Source: Syntrophopropionicum sp964397525 (GTDB lineage Bacteria; Bacillota; Desulfotomaculia; Desulfotomaculales; Pelotomaculaceae). Taken from it: DNA of 64,000 nt. Below the pieces are notes generated by a model. That model did not search any database. It saw only the letters and a list, made by a program, of their open reading frames with translations, and was not told the origin of the DNA. The position numbers and the translations under genes were made by a program. The stretch covers positions 1 to 64,000 of the forward strand of contig CAYNIY010000004.1 of NCBI GenBank assembly GCA_964397525.1, read 5' to 3'. Below are positions 18,231 through 27,376 of the stretch, piece after piece; position 1 is the first letter of the stretch; every line of letters starts with the position of its first letter.

Positions 18231-18322
18231 TCGGGATTAAATTATTACCAGAATAAATGCCCGAATACCTGGCCGCACAGGATGATATATTTTAAGAAGC
18301 CTCTGGCTTTGGAGGTGCTGAG

Positions 18323-19000
18323 ATGCTCATGTTAAACGAGGGTGAGGTCATTGCAAGACTGGTTATGTCTGTAGTCCTCGGCGGTTTTATCGGACTGGAA
18401 CGAGAAAGACTGCTGGTTGGCTACCGTACATACTCAGCAGGCTTCCGAACACACATATTGGTCGCAGTTGGCGCCGCTGTCTGCATGATAGTATCAGAGG
18501 GCATGCACTACCAGTTCAAAGGTGATGCCGCCAGGATCGCCGCCCAGGTGGTAAGCGGCATAGGTTTTCTGGGCGCCGGCGCTATCATGCGTGAAGGCCT
18601 GCTGATCCGCGGCCTCACAACCGCCGCCAGCTTATGGGTGGTTGCTTCGGTCGGCCTGGCCTGCGGCGCCGGATATTACCTGCCGGCCGCCTTTGGCACC
18701 CTGCTGGTTTTATTTACCCTGGTGCTGTTGGGTACATTCGAAGACATTATCCGCGGCAAAGGACGGCTTGATCTTCTCAGCATTGTCGTTTCAGACCAGC
18801 CGCAGCAGGTTAAGGTGATCAGGTCTTACCTTGAAGAGGAGGTGGGCGAAGTGAAGAAGATTGAAGTCAGCAAAATGCATGAAGAAGGTAAAGTACTGCT
18901 TGAGATATATATGAAAATGCCTTCTGATACTAAGATGATCGAAATCCTGCATTATATTACAACACTGCCCGGTGTCTACAGGGTGGAGCACAGGGCTTAA
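18323..19000 (+). CDS. MgtC/SapB family membrane protein
   Basis: 225-aa protein with four or five membrane helices in the first 140 residues (GGFIGLERERLLVGYRTYSA, then GIGFLGAGAIMREG and LTTAASLWVVASVGLACGAG), the MgtC/SapB pattern, and a cytoplasmic ACT-like tail. Relatives affect magnesium homeostasis or ATPase activity; the exact role here is unknown. ATG at 18323 is preceded by ggaggtg. The gene faces the rimP promoter and has its own ribosome site, separated by 92 bases from the glycosyltransferase. Confidence 0.85.
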   Translation: MLMLNEGEVIARLVMSVVLGGFIGLERERLLVGYRTYSAGFRTHILVAVGAAVCMIVSEGMHYQFKGDAARIAAQVVSGIGFLGAGAIMREGLLIRGLTTAASLWVVASVGLACGAGYYLPAAFGTLLVLFTLVLLGTFEDIIRGKGRLDLLSIVVSDQPQQVKVIRSYLEEEVGEVKKIEVSKMHEEGKVLLEIYMKMPSDTKMIEILHYITTLPGVYRVEHRA

Positions 19001-19026
19001 ACACTGGTATTAAGCCATATTTGCAC

Positions 19027-19055
19027 TTGTCAACAATATTCTTCTGTGATATACT
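19027..19055 (+). promoter_or_regulatory. Sigma-A promoter of the rimP-nusA-infB operon
   Basis: TTGTCA, 17-base spacer, TATACT with an extended TG one base upstream of the -10. A start near 19,062 gives a leader of about 120 nt before rimP. Confidence 0.75.
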
Positions 19056-19093
19056 ACTTATGGTTTTCGGCAAGATAGATTTTCCTCTGTAAG

Positions 19094-19121
19094 GAGTGGG
19101 TTGCGCCCACTCTTTCGTCTT
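19094..19121 (+). terminator. Leader hairpin / attenuator before rimP
   Basis: GAGTGGG-ttgcg-CCCACTC followed by TTTCGTCTT. It lies inside the leader of the operon that encodes NusA, so a feedback attenuator is plausible. A similar gagtggg hairpin is common ahead of rimP in Firmicutes. Confidence 0.6.
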
Positions 19122-19185
19122 ATCATGGACGTAAACAGGCAGAATGCCAGCAGATAAATGCCTGTCAGCCTTAGGGGGTACTATG

Positions 19186-19647
19186 ATGTCCAAAACAAAG
19201 ATTGTTGAACTGGTTGAGGAAATAATCACTCCCTGCGTTCAGGAATCAGGTTTGGAACTGGTCGATGTAGAGTTTGTCAGAGAAGGCGGCAGCTGGTACC
19301 TGCGAATATATATTGATAAACCAGGCGGCATTGATCTTGAAGACTGTGGACAGCTTTCACAGAAAATCGACAGGTTGTTGGATGAGAAGGATCCCATCCT
19401 TCAGTCTTATCACCTGGAGGTTTCATCTCCGGGGATCGAAAGGCCCTTGAAAAAGTTATCCGATTATGAACGCTTTACCGGTGAACTGGCTGTAATTACT
19501 ACATTTGTCCCGTTTGACGGTAAAAAGAAAATAACAGGACGGATCATGGCAGCGCACGGTGATGATATAGTTATTGATTCAGACGGGAAAGAACTCAGCA
19601 TCCCTTTCAGGCAGGTTGCGTCTGCAAGGCTGAAAGTGGAATTTTAA
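19186..19647 (+). CDS. rimP: Ribosome maturation factor RimP
   Basis: Needed for 30S subunit maturation. Family features: ELVDVEFVREGGSWYLRIYI in the N-terminal domain, YHLEVSSPGIERPLKK at the junction and a C-terminal Sm-like barrel. The ATG at 19186 is seven bases from aggggg (a second ATG three bases earlier is also possible) and gives 153 aa. First gene of the rimP-nusA-rnpM-infB operon. Confidence 0.95.
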   Translation: MSKTKIVELVEEIITPCVQESGLELVDVEFVREGGSWYLRIYIDKPGGIDLEDCGQLSQKIDRLLDEKDPILQSYHLEVSSPGIERPLKKLSDYERFTGELAVITTFVPFDGKKKITGRIMAAHGDDIVIDSDGKELSIPFRQVASARLKVEF

Positions 19648-19667
19648 GAGTTCGGGGAGGAGAAAAC

Positions 19668-20750
19668 ATGAACACCGATTTTTTGGAAGCTCTTAAAGAT
19701 CTGGAAAAAGAGAAGGGCATTACGGTTGATGTGTTGCTGGAAGCCATTGAAGCGGCCTTATTGTCTGCCTACAAGAGAAACTTCGGGTCACTGCAAAACG
19801 CCCGGGTCCATATAGATCGCGAAACCGGGGATTTCAAGGTATTTACCCAACAAATTGTCAAAGAACAGGTGGAAGATCAGCGACAGGAAATAACGCTGGA
19901 AGATGCACACAAGATAGATGTTAAATATGAACTGGACGATATCGTTGAAACAGAAGTTACACCCAGGAACTTTGGCCGGATTGCTGCCCAGACTGCCAAG
20001 CAGGTAGTTGTCCAGCGCATCCGGGAAGCTGAAAGAAACATCATTTTTGAGGAGTTTGCAAACCGTGAAGGCGATATCGTTACAGGTGTTGTCCAGCGTA
20101 TTGAGCAAAAAAACGTCTACATTGAACTGGGCAAAACAGAAGCGATTCTGGCGCCTTCTGAGCAAATGCCGGGTGAGGATTACAGGCAGGGCAGCAGGAT
20201 CAAGGTATATATTATAGAAGTACGAAAAACCACAAAGGGGCCTCAGATCCTGGTTTCCCGCACTCACCCCGGCCTGTTGAAACGTCTCTTTGAGATGGAG
20301 GTCCCCGAACTGCTTGAAGGCGTTATCGAGCTTAAGGGTGTTGCCAGAGAAGCCGGCGCCCGTTCGAAGATTGCGGTTTATTCCAAAGACGATAACGTAG
20401 ATCCGGTGGGCGCCTGTGTCGGGCCTAAGGGGATGAGGGTCCAGAGTATAGTAAGCGAACTGAACGGTGAAAAGATCGATATTATTAAATGGAATACAGA
20501 TCCATCCAAGTTTGTGGCCAGTTCATTAAGCCCGGCAAAAGTAGTGGCAGTGGAAATATGGGAAGAAGAAAAAGTGGCCAGGGTAATCGTCCCGGATTAC
20601 CAACTCTCACTCGCAATTGGAAAAGAAGGTCAAAATGCCCGGCTGGCGGCAAAACTCACCGGCTGGAAAATAGATATCAAGAGTGAATCCCAGATGAGAG
20701 AGATTTATCCGGATGAATACAGTGAGCTTTTTGAAAATGAATACGATTAG
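19668..20750 (+). CDS. nusA: Transcription termination/antitermination factor NusA
   Basis: RNA-polymerase-bound elongation factor. N-terminal polymerase-binding domain, an S1 domain around residues 135-200 (GDIVTGVVQRIEQKNVYIEL), then two KH domains with VGPKGMRVQSIV and LAIGKEGQNARLAAKLTGW. 360 aa, the short Gram-positive form without the acidic repeats of Proteobacteria. ATG preceded by ggggaggag. Confidence 0.96.
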   Translation: MNTDFLEALKDLEKEKGITVDVLLEAIEAALLSAYKRNFGSLQNARVHIDRETGDFKVFTQQIVKEQVEDQRQEITLEDAHKIDVKYELDDIVETEVTPRNFGRIAAQTAKQVVVQRIREAERNIIFEEFANREGDIVTGVVQRIEQKNVYIELGKTEAILAPSEQMPGEDYRQGSRIKVYIIEVRKTTKGPQILVSRTHPGLLKRLFEMEVPELLEGVIELKGVAREAGARSKIAVYSKDDNVDPVGACVGPKGMRVQSIVSELNGEKIDIIKWNTDPSKFVASSLSPAKVVAVEIWEEEKVARVIVPDYQLSLAIGKEGQNARLAAKLTGWKIDIKSESQMREIYPDEYSELFENEYD

Positions 20751-20762
20751 GGGCGAAGTCTG

Positions 20763-21035
20763 GTGCCAAAAATAAAAAAAATACCACAGCGTATGTGCGT
20801 TGGATGTCAGGAGATGAAACCTAAAAAACAATTAATCAGGGTGGTCCGCACTCCTGATGATGTGATAGAACTGGACCCCACAGGCAAGAAATCCGGCCGC
20901 GGCGCCTATATCTGCCCGGGGCTGGAGTGTCTTGCCAAGGCGCTGAAGGGCAAGCGTCTGGATAAAGCGCTGCAGCGTACAATCAGCCAGGAGTTGGTGG
21001 AAGATTTAAAGAGGGGGCTGGTAAAAAATGGCTGA
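20763..21035 (+). CDS. rnpM: RNase P modulator RnpM (YlxR)
   Basis: 90-aa DUF448 protein with RMCVGCQEMKPKKQLIRVV and GRGAYICPGLECLAKALK. YlxR homologues bind RNA, and in Bacillus the protein modulates RNase P. GTG start at 20763, 12 bases after nusA. The L7Ae-like YlxQ gene that normally follows is not here: the next 84 bases before infB hold only a 24-codon frame (21,028-21,102) with no resemblance. Confidence 0.9.
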   Translation: MPKIKKIPQRMCVGCQEMKPKKQLIRVVRTPDDVIELDPTGKKSGRGAYICPGLECLAKALKGKRLDKALQRTISQELVEDLKRGLVKNG

Positions 21036-21119
21036 CATTTATCTCGCTTTGGGAGTTTTGGAGCCATCCTGGAAGGGGAGATGTCAAATATTGAATAACT
21101 AATATCTGGAGGTGTTTGA

Positions 21120-23936
21120 ATGGTAAAAAAACGTGTACATGAACTGGCCAAAGAACTTAACATAGAAAGTAAAGAAATTATCAATAAATTAAACGAAATG
21201 GGTGTTACTGTCAAATCTCACATGAGTACCTTAGAGGACAGTGATATCGGGGGACTGCTCAAGATTTACAAAAAAGATGAAATTAAGACAGAAAAGGTTG
21301 AGGCTGCCGGACAGAAAAAGACAGCAGATCAGCCTGTTAAGTCTGCACTACCGCAGGAGCAGCAGGTTGAAATGAGAAAGCCTCAGGCTGCTCAAAAAAC
21401 AGCTCCAGGCGATGATGTGCAGAGGCCTGACTACCGACGCGGCAGCAGCACCGTTGACCGTGTACCCTCCCGTCCGCCGGACAGGCGCTTTCAGGAAAGG
21501 CCAAAACAACCGGCTGGGATGGCAAGGCCCCAAAGCCCGCCCAGAAGCGAGCAGGTTTTAAAACCCAGCGGTGAAGGGCAGCAGGACAAAACGCAATACC
21601 AAAGGGATGCTTCGCGTCCGGACCAGCCGCAGTTTGACAGGCCCCAACAGGCAAGGCCGGTACAGGATCGCGGCCCAGCCAGGCCGGCTGACAGCAGGTC
21701 GCCGTCAACAGGACCTGCCAGGAGCTATGACAGGCCTGCCGACCAGAGGCAGGGCGCCCCTTTAAGAACGGGAGCCGGACCGGCTGCCCCGGGGGCAAGG
21801 CCGCCACAGCGGGGTGTGGGTGCTCCACGTCCTGGCGGCGCACCGCGGCCCGGTGGCACTCAGTTTGCCAGGCCGATGGATCGGCCTGTTCGCACTGATG
21901 CCGGCCAGGGTGTGAGACCCAGTGGTGCGCAGCAGGGGGTGCGTCCGCAGCCGCCAAGAGTGGACGACAAGGGCCGCCCGCCGCTTGACAAAGCAAAAAC
22001 AGCAGAGAAACCCAAACAGCCAAAACCACCTTTTAAAAAGCCTGAACCAAGGAACCGCTTTGAAAAGAGGAGTTTAAGCGCTGATCAAGCCGAAGCAAGG
22101 CTTCGCACGGGTACCCACCGTAAAAAAGGGGCGTCCAGGACACAGGAACAGGTGCAAAGGCCAATAAAAGAAATCGAAAAAAAACCGGTTGTACTTGGCG
22201 AATCTGTGACTGTGCAGGAGCTTTCATTAAAGGTCCATAAAAACCCGGCCGAACTGATTAAAAAATTGATGCAATTGGGTGTTCTGGCTACAATTAACCA
22301 GGAAATCGATACCGATACAGCAACTATCCTGGCCAACGAGTTCGGCTATGAAGTTGAGATTAAACTGCCTGTGGATCTGGAAGCGGTACTGATGCAGGAA
22401 CCGGAGGACAGCGCGGAACTGCTGCAGTCCAGGCCAAGCGTTGTAACAGTAATGGGACACGTTGACCACGGTAAGACTTCACTGTTGGATGCCATCCGGG
22501 AAACAAACGTGATCGCAACTGAAGCAGGCGGTATTACGCAGCATATAGGAGCATACCAGGTCGAGCACAACGGCAAAAAAATAACTTTCATTGATACACC
22601 GGGCCACGAGGCCTTTACAGCGATGCGGGCACGCGGCGCCCAGGTAACGGATATAGCCATACTGGTGGTTGCGGCGGATGATGGTGTTATGCCGCAGACA
22701 GTGGAAGCGATCAACCATGCCAAGGATGCCAAGGTTCCCATTATCGTTGCCATAAATAAAATTGACAAACCAGGCGCAAACCCTGATAAGGTTAAACAGG
22801 AACTGACAGAACACGGTCTGGTGTCTGAGGAGTGGGGCGGCGAAACAATTTGTGTAAATGTTTCCGCTGTGAACAAGCAGGGGATCAAAGAACTTCTGGA
22901 GATGATCCTGCTGGTCGCGGAAATGGGCGAATTGAAAGCCAATGTAAACCGGTCTGCCAGGGGTACGGTTATTGAAGCCGAACTGGATAAAGGCCGCGGC
23001 CCTGTTGCCTCAGTCCTGGTGCAGAACGGAACTCTGAATATCGGCGATACCATTATTGCCGGATCAGCAGTCGGCCGGGTGAGGGCGATGATGGATGATA
23101 AGGGCCGCCGCATTAAAAAAGCGGGACCGTCAACACCGGTTGAAGTGATCGGATTTTCCGAGGTCCCTGCCGCCGGCGACATCTTCATTGTCACAGAAGA
23201 TGAAAAACTGGCAAAAAGCATTGCCTCCAGGAGACAAACCAGGAGGCGCGATGAAGAAATGAAGACCACCACCAAGGTTTCTTTGGAAGATCTTTTTAAA
23301 CATATTCAGGAAGGTCAGATCAAGGAACTTGGGATCATTGTCAAGGCTGATGTCCAGGGTTCGGTAGAGGCTCTGCGCCAGGCCCTGGTAAGGTTAAACA
23401 CAGGTGAAGTTAAAGTTAATATTATTCATGGCGGTGTAGGCGCCATACGAGAAACGGATGTCATGTTCGCATCTGCCTCCAACGCAATTATCATTGGTTT
23501 CAACGTGCGTCCTGATGTAAATGCCAGAAAGGCAGCGGAAGCTGAAAAAGTAGATATACGCCTTTACCGGGTGATCTATGATGCGATTGAAGACGTGAAG
23601 GCGGCCATGAGCGGTCTGCTTGAACCTGAGTACCGCGAGGTTATGCTCGGCCGGGCTGAAATACGCAAGGTCTTTAAAGCTTCCAAGATTGGCACGATTG
23701 CCGGCTGCTATGTCGTTGAGGGGAAAATCGAAAGAGATGCCGGTGTCAGAGTGGTACGTGACGGTATTGTTGTCCACGAAGGGAAACTTGAATCACTGAA
23801 GCGCTTTAAAGATGATGCCAGAGAAGTCGTGCAGGGCTACGAGTGCGGCCTGGCCATAGAAAAATACAATGAAATACAGGAAGGGGACGTTATTGAAGCT
23901 TTCAGTATTGAAACTATCAAACGTCAACTGTCCTGA
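21120..23936 (+). CDS. infB: Translation initiation factor IF-2
   Basis: GTPase that places initiator tRNA on the 30S subunit. An N-terminal IF2-N domain (about 1-50) is followed by a ~260-residue low-complexity linker rich in Pro, Arg, Gly and Gln, a second IF2-N domain (about 360-410), the G domain (VMGHVDHGKTSLLD, DTPGHEAF, NKID) and the C-terminal fMet-tRNA-binding domains. 938 aa, within the range of long IF-2 forms. ATG 10 bases after ctggagg. The linker is the fastest-evolving part of the protein. Confidence 0.97.
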   Translation: MVKKRVHELAKELNIESKEIINKLNEMGVTVKSHMSTLEDSDIGGLLKIYKKDEIKTEKVEAAGQKKTADQPVKSALPQEQQVEMRKPQAAQKTAPGDDVQRPDYRRGSSTVDRVPSRPPDRRFQERPKQPAGMARPQSPPRSEQVLKPSGEGQQDKTQYQRDASRPDQPQFDRPQQARPVQDRGPARPADSRSPSTGPARSYDRPADQRQGAPLRTGAGPAAPGARPPQRGVGAPRPGGAPRPGGTQFARPMDRPVRTDAGQGVRPSGAQQGVRPQPPRVDDKGRPPLDKAKTAEKPKQPKPPFKKPEPRNRFEKRSLSADQAEARLRTGTHRKKGASRTQEQVQRPIKEIEKKPVVLGESVTVQELSLKVHKNPAELIKKLMQLGVLATINQEIDTDTATILANEFGYEVEIKLPVDLEAVLMQEPEDSAELLQSRPSVVTVMGHVDHGKTSLLDAIRETNVIATEAGGITQHIGAYQVEHNGKKITFIDTPGHEAFTAMRARGAQVTDIAILVVAADDGVMPQTVEAINHAKDAKVPIIVAINKIDKPGANPDKVKQELTEHGLVSEEWGGETICVNVSAVNKQGIKELLEMILLVAEMGELKANVNRSARGTVIEAELDKGRGPVASVLVQNGTLNIGDTIIAGSAVGRVRAMMDDKGRRIKKAGPSTPVEVIGFSEVPAAGDIFIVTEDEKLAKSIASRRQTRRRDEEMKTTTKVSLEDLFKHIQEGQIKELGIIVKADVQGSVEALRQALVRLNTGEVKVNIIHGGVGAIRETDVMFASASNAIIIGFNVRPDVNARKAAEAEKVDIRLYRVIYDAIEDVKAAMSGLLEPEYREVMLGRAEIRKVFKASKIGTIAGCYVVEGKIERDAGVRVVRDGIVVHEGKLESLKRFKDDAREVVQGYECGLAIEKYNEIQEGDVIEAFSIETIKRQLS

Positions 23937-23982
23937 TGTCTGATGTCTTTTTGACTTAAGACTATAATGAGAGGTGCTGGGA

Positions 23983-24342
23983 ATGTCCTTCCGTCCCGAA
24001 AGACTGGCTGAAGCAATTAAAAAAGAAATTTCAGATTTGTTAAGGGATGAGCTGAAAGATCCCAGGATAGGATTTGTTTCAATCACGTCTGTTGAGGTTT
24101 CAAAAGATCTGCGTTACGCTGCTGTTTACGCCAGTGTTTTTGGCGAACCGGAACAGCAGAAAGCATCTATTGAGGCGCTGCAAAAGGCCCATGGTTTTAT
24201 CCGGGGGGAACTGGGCAGAAGGATCCGCCTGCGTTATACTCCGGAAATAACCTTTAAGCTTGATCATTCAATAAGTCACGGTACAAAAATACTGGCATTA
24301 ATTGAAGAGGTCAAGGAAAAAGGCGGCGGTCAAGATGAATAG
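23983..24342 (+). CDS. rbfA: Ribosome-binding factor A
   Basis: Cold-shock-associated 30S maturation factor with a KH-like fold. N-terminal RPERLAEAIKKEISDLLRDE and DPRIGFVSITSVEVSKDLR are typical. ATG at 23983 follows gaggtg by six bases; 119 aa. Its end overlaps the start of the DHH phosphoesterase gene by eight bases. ylxP, often between infB and rbfA, is absent. Confidence 0.95.
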   Translation: MSFRPERLAEAIKKEISDLLRDELKDPRIGFVSITSVEVSKDLRYAAVYASVFGEPEQQKASIEALQKAHGFIRGELGRRIRLRYTPEITFKLDHSISHGTKILALIEEVKEKGGGQDE

Positions 24343-25312
24343 TTTGACAGAAATAGCAGCGGCTTTGGCTCGTGCTGAACGTGTGCTGATCTGTGGTCAT
24401 GTGATGCCTGACGGCGATTCCCTGGGCTCTGTACTGGCAATGGGAATAATCCTGGAAACGATGGGCAAGAAGGTGACAATGGCCGGCGCAGACCAGGCGC
24501 CAGTAATATATGGTTTTTTGCCGCGCCTGGAAAAATACCAGGCTGGCCTGCCGCCGGAAGGCAAATTTGACACGCTTGTTGTTGTGGACTGCTCTGTGCC
24601 TGACAGACTGGGTGATGGTTTTAAGGAATTGTTACACAGCGATCTGGTTGTGATCAACCTGGACCATCACATAAGCTCTGTATCTTTTGGCAAGTACAAT
24701 TATATAGATCCTGCGGCTTCTGCAGTAGGAGAAATCATATACGACCTGATCCATGAAATGGGACTGGAAATCACGCTGGACATTGCCCTATGCCTCTATA
24801 CAGCCATTGTCACAGACACAGGTTCATTTCAATATGACAACACATCGCCTGAGACCCTCCGCCGGGTTGCAAAATTGATGGAGATTGGTGTGCCGGCCGC
24901 AAAGGTCAATACCCTCATCTACGAGGAAAGACCAAAAGAAGTTTTTTTTCTGCTGGGCTCAGCATTGTCCACACTGACTACCAGTCCCTGCGGAAAAGTC
25001 TGTTGGATGACAGTTACGAGTGAAATGCTCCGAGATTCCAATGCGACGGACGAGCACACAGAGGGCCTGGTTAATTATGCAAAATCGATTAGAGGAGTCC
25101 AGGTGGGAATGCTTTTTCGTGAAATTAAAGAAGGCAGTTATAAAATCAGCTTCCGCTCAAAAGATTTTGTAGACGTAAACAGGCTGGCAACACCCTTTGG
25201 CGGGGGAGGACATCCGCACGCCGCCGGTTGTTTGATACAAGGCGATTTCAATGAAATAAAGGAGAAAGTTATTACAGCGGCTCTGCAGGCAGTTAGAGGA
25301 ATTAACCAGTGA
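24335..25312 (+). CDS. nrnA: Bifunctional oligoribonuclease / pAp phosphatase NrnA
   Basis: DHH/DHHA1 phosphoesterase that degrades nanoRNAs and, in relatives, 3'-phosphoadenosine 5'-phosphate. Metal motifs: GHVMPDGDSLGS, VVDCS, the DHH triad in INLDHH and TDTGSFQYDNTS; the C-terminal DHHA1 end reads GGGGHPHAAG. ATG at 24335 gives 325 aa. Overlaps rbfA by 8 bases and truB by 4, so the genes are translationally coupled. Confidence 0.93.
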   Translation: MNSLTEIAAALARAERVLICGHVMPDGDSLGSVLAMGIILETMGKKVTMAGADQAPVIYGFLPRLEKYQAGLPPEGKFDTLVVVDCSVPDRLGDGFKELLHSDLVVINLDHHISSVSFGKYNYIDPAASAVGEIIYDLIHEMGLEITLDIALCLYTAIVTDTGSFQYDNTSPETLRRVAKLMEIGVPAAKVNTLIYEERPKEVFFLLGSALSTLTTSPCGKVCWMTVTSEMLRDSNATDEHTEGLVNYAKSIRGVQVGMLFREIKEGSYKISFRSKDFVDVNRLATPFGGGGHPHAAGCLIQGDFNEIKEKVITAALQAVRGINQ

Positions 25313-26238
25313 ATGGATTTATCAATATCCTGAAGCCACCCGGCATGTCTTCTCATGATGTAGTTAATTTTGTTCGCCGGACTCTGGGTATAAAAAAAGC
25401 AGGGCATACCGGAACACTCGATCCGGGCGCCGCGGGGGTATTGCTGATCTGCCTGGGAGGCGCAACAAGGCTGGCTGGTTATCTCATTAATGAAGATAAG
25501 GAATACAGGGCTGAAATAACCTTTGGCCTGACCACCCTTTCGGGCGACACCTTCGGTGAGATAACAGGCGAGAATGACGCATCCACTTTGAGTGAAGACG
25601 AAGTGCGTTCGGTGCTGACATATTTTCGCGGGGTAATAACCCAGGTGCCGCCGATGACATCGGCAATAAAAATTAACGGAAAGAAACTTTACAAACTGGC
25701 CAGGGCGGGGCTGACCGTTGATCGTCCCGGCCGGATTGCTGACATAAAATACCTGGAATTTATCAGCGGCTGTGGCTGGGGTACGCCTCATCCGCGGGCA
25801 CTGCTGCAGCTGACCTGTTCGAAAGGCACTTATGTGCGGACTCTTTGTCTCGATATAGGTGACAGGCTGGGCTGCGGAGCGCTGATGTCCTTTCTGGTGA
25901 GAACCGGGGTTGGGCCTTATAAAATATCTGATGCGCTTACCCTGGAGGAACTGGTGTACCTTAATGTGAATAATACCTTGATGGAAAAGGTTATCAGCAT
26001 AGATCAGGCTCTAAGTGAGCTGCCTGCTGTGTTTGTTAAAAGCGGAGCTGTCCCGGCAGTGCTGTCGGGTGCAAAACTTTATTTGCCCGGCGTGGAACAG
26101 CTGCCCTTGGATTTGCATGAGGGAGACCGGGTTCGCCTGGTTGGGCCGGAAGGCTTCCTGGCTGTAGCGGAAACGTCATTTGATCCACAGGACGTTGAAC
26201 GGGTGATTTTTAAACCTGTTTGTGTACTGCCAAGGTAA
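25309..26238 (+). CDS. truB: tRNA pseudouridine-55 synthase TruB
   Basis: Makes pseudouridine 55 in the tRNA T-loop. N-terminus NGFINILKPPGMSSHDVV, catalytic aspartate Asp38 in GHTGTLDPGAAGVL, and the KGTYVRTL motif of the thumb region. GTG at 25309 overlaps the nrnA stop (GTGA). 309 aa with a C-terminal PUA-like extension. Together with trmFO at the window start, both T-loop modifications at 54 and 55 are encoded in this window. Confidence 0.95.
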   Translation: MNGFINILKPPGMSSHDVVNFVRRTLGIKKAGHTGTLDPGAAGVLLICLGGATRLAGYLINEDKEYRAEITFGLTTLSGDTFGEITGENDASTLSEDEVRSVLTYFRGVITQVPPMTSAIKINGKKLYKLARAGLTVDRPGRIADIKYLEFISGCGWGTPHPRALLQLTCSKGTYVRTLCLDIGDRLGCGALMSFLVRTGVGPYKISDALTLEELVYLNVNNTLMEKVISIDQALSELPAVFVKSGAVPAVLSGAKLYLPGVEQLPLDLHEGDRVRLVGPEGFLAVAETSFDPQDVERVIFKPVCVLPR

Positions 26239-26255
26239 TTTAGGAGGTATGCACA

Positions 26256-27191
26256 TTGCACATCTATCACAGCTGGCAAAGCCTTAAGTGCAAACATGAA
26301 AACATTGTGATTGGCCTTGGCAACTTTGATGGTGTTCATATCGGCCACCAGAAACTGATATTTGATCTTGTAGCGATGGCGAAGGAGTTAAACGGAACGC
26401 CGGCAGTATTCACTTTTCATCCTCACCCGCTGGCTGTTTTAAAACCTGACAGCTGCCCGCCCCAGCTTTTATCACAGGAATACAAACAGAAATTATTTGC
26501 CAGGTTGGGTGTGAAAATACTTTTAACGGTACCTTTTGATCTGAAACTGGCAGGCCTCGCCCCGGAAGATTTTGTGAAGACCATTTTGAGTGAAGAAATT
26601 GGGGCCAAGGGTGTCGTCGTGGGCTACAATTACACCTTTGGGCATCGCGGTCAGGGTACTCCGGCTCTGCTTGAAGCTCTTTCTCACAGATATAACTTTA
26701 AGCTGCAGGTAATCCAGCCTGTTACGCTCGAAGGGCATACTGTCAGCAGTACACACATCAGGAGCCTGATCATTAAAGGTGATGTTGCTGAAGCCGCAAA
26801 ATTTCTGGGATATTATCCTTTTACAGAGGGTGAGGTTGTGACCGGAGAACAGCGAGGCAGGACACTCGGCTTTCCCACCGCCAATCTCGAGATCGACGAA
26901 GATCTTCTGATGCCGCCAAACGGTGTTTATTCGGCAAGAATTTGTCATGACGGTGATACATATCACGGACTGGCGAACATCGGGTGCAAACCGACATTCC
27001 ACGGCACTAAAAGAAACATTGAAGTGCATCTGCTGGATTTTTGTGATGACCTCTATGGCAAGCAGATCAGGGTCAGCTTTATCAGGCGGCTCAGAGGTGA
27101 GAGAAAGTTTGCGACTGCTGCCGACCTGGTGAGACAAATTGAAATGGATATTAATGAAGCCAGGTTGGAATGCGCGAAAACCGGGGAGTAG
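26256..27191 (+). CDS. ribF: Bifunctional riboflavin kinase / FAD synthetase
   Basis: Converts riboflavin to FMN and then FAD. N-terminal nucleotidyltransferase domain with GLGNFDGVHIGHQKLI and SSTHIRSLI; C-terminal flavokinase domain from about residue 185 with TLGFPTANLE. TTG at 26256, ten bases from taggagg, gives 311 aa, the normal length. Last gene of the nusA-infB-truB string before the rpsO promoter. Confidence 0.94.
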   Translation: MHIYHSWQSLKCKHENIVIGLGNFDGVHIGHQKLIFDLVAMAKELNGTPAVFTFHPHPLAVLKPDSCPPQLLSQEYKQKLFARLGVKILLTVPFDLKLAGLAPEDFVKTILSEEIGAKGVVVGYNYTFGHRGQGTPALLEALSHRYNFKLQVIQPVTLEGHTVSSTHIRSLIIKGDVAEAAKFLGYYPFTEGEVVTGEQRGRTLGFPTANLEIDEDLLMPPNGVYSARICHDGDTYHGLANIGCKPTFHGTKRNIEVHLLDFCDDLYGKQIRVSFIRRLRGERKFATAADLVRQIEMDINEARLECAKTGE

Positions 27192-27225
27192 AGGCCCTGG
27201 GCAACACATATTTCAGCAGGCGGCG

Positions 27226-27254
27226 TTTACATGAATACTGTATTATGCTACAAT
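27226..27254 (+). promoter_or_regulatory. Sigma-A promoter for rpsO
   Basis: TTTACA, 17-base spacer, TACAAT with an extended TG. The predicted start near 27,261 leaves a leader of about 115 nt. Confidence 0.7.
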
Positions 27255-27299
27255 TAGAGGGTTAATATATCTGGAGTTGCCGGAATTTAATTTTCGGTG

Positions 27300-27340
27300 A
27301 ACCGCAGGCTAGGGGATTTGTTCTCCAGCGGTTTTCTTGG
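27300..27340 (+). promoter_or_regulatory. rpsO leader hairpin, possible attenuator
   Basis: AACCGC pairs with GCGGTT, enclosing GGGGA/TCTCC, and a T-rich run follows. It sits in the rpsO leader 37 bases before the start codon, where S15 binds its own mRNA in other bacteria. Either an S15-responsive element or a terminator; folding only by eye. Confidence 0.45.
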
Positions 27341-27376
27341 CATGCGGCGATTTTAAAACAAAAGGAGGTGAGCAGC

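Noticed and set aside
21028..21102. 24-codon frame between rnpM and infB (MADIYLALG...)
   Set aside because: It occupies the ylxQ position, but shows no L7Ae-like features and is too short; probably chance.
22346..23275. 309-codon minus-strand frame opposite infB
   Set aside because: Antisense shadow of the IF-2 G domain; serine-rich composition typical of reverse-frame translation.
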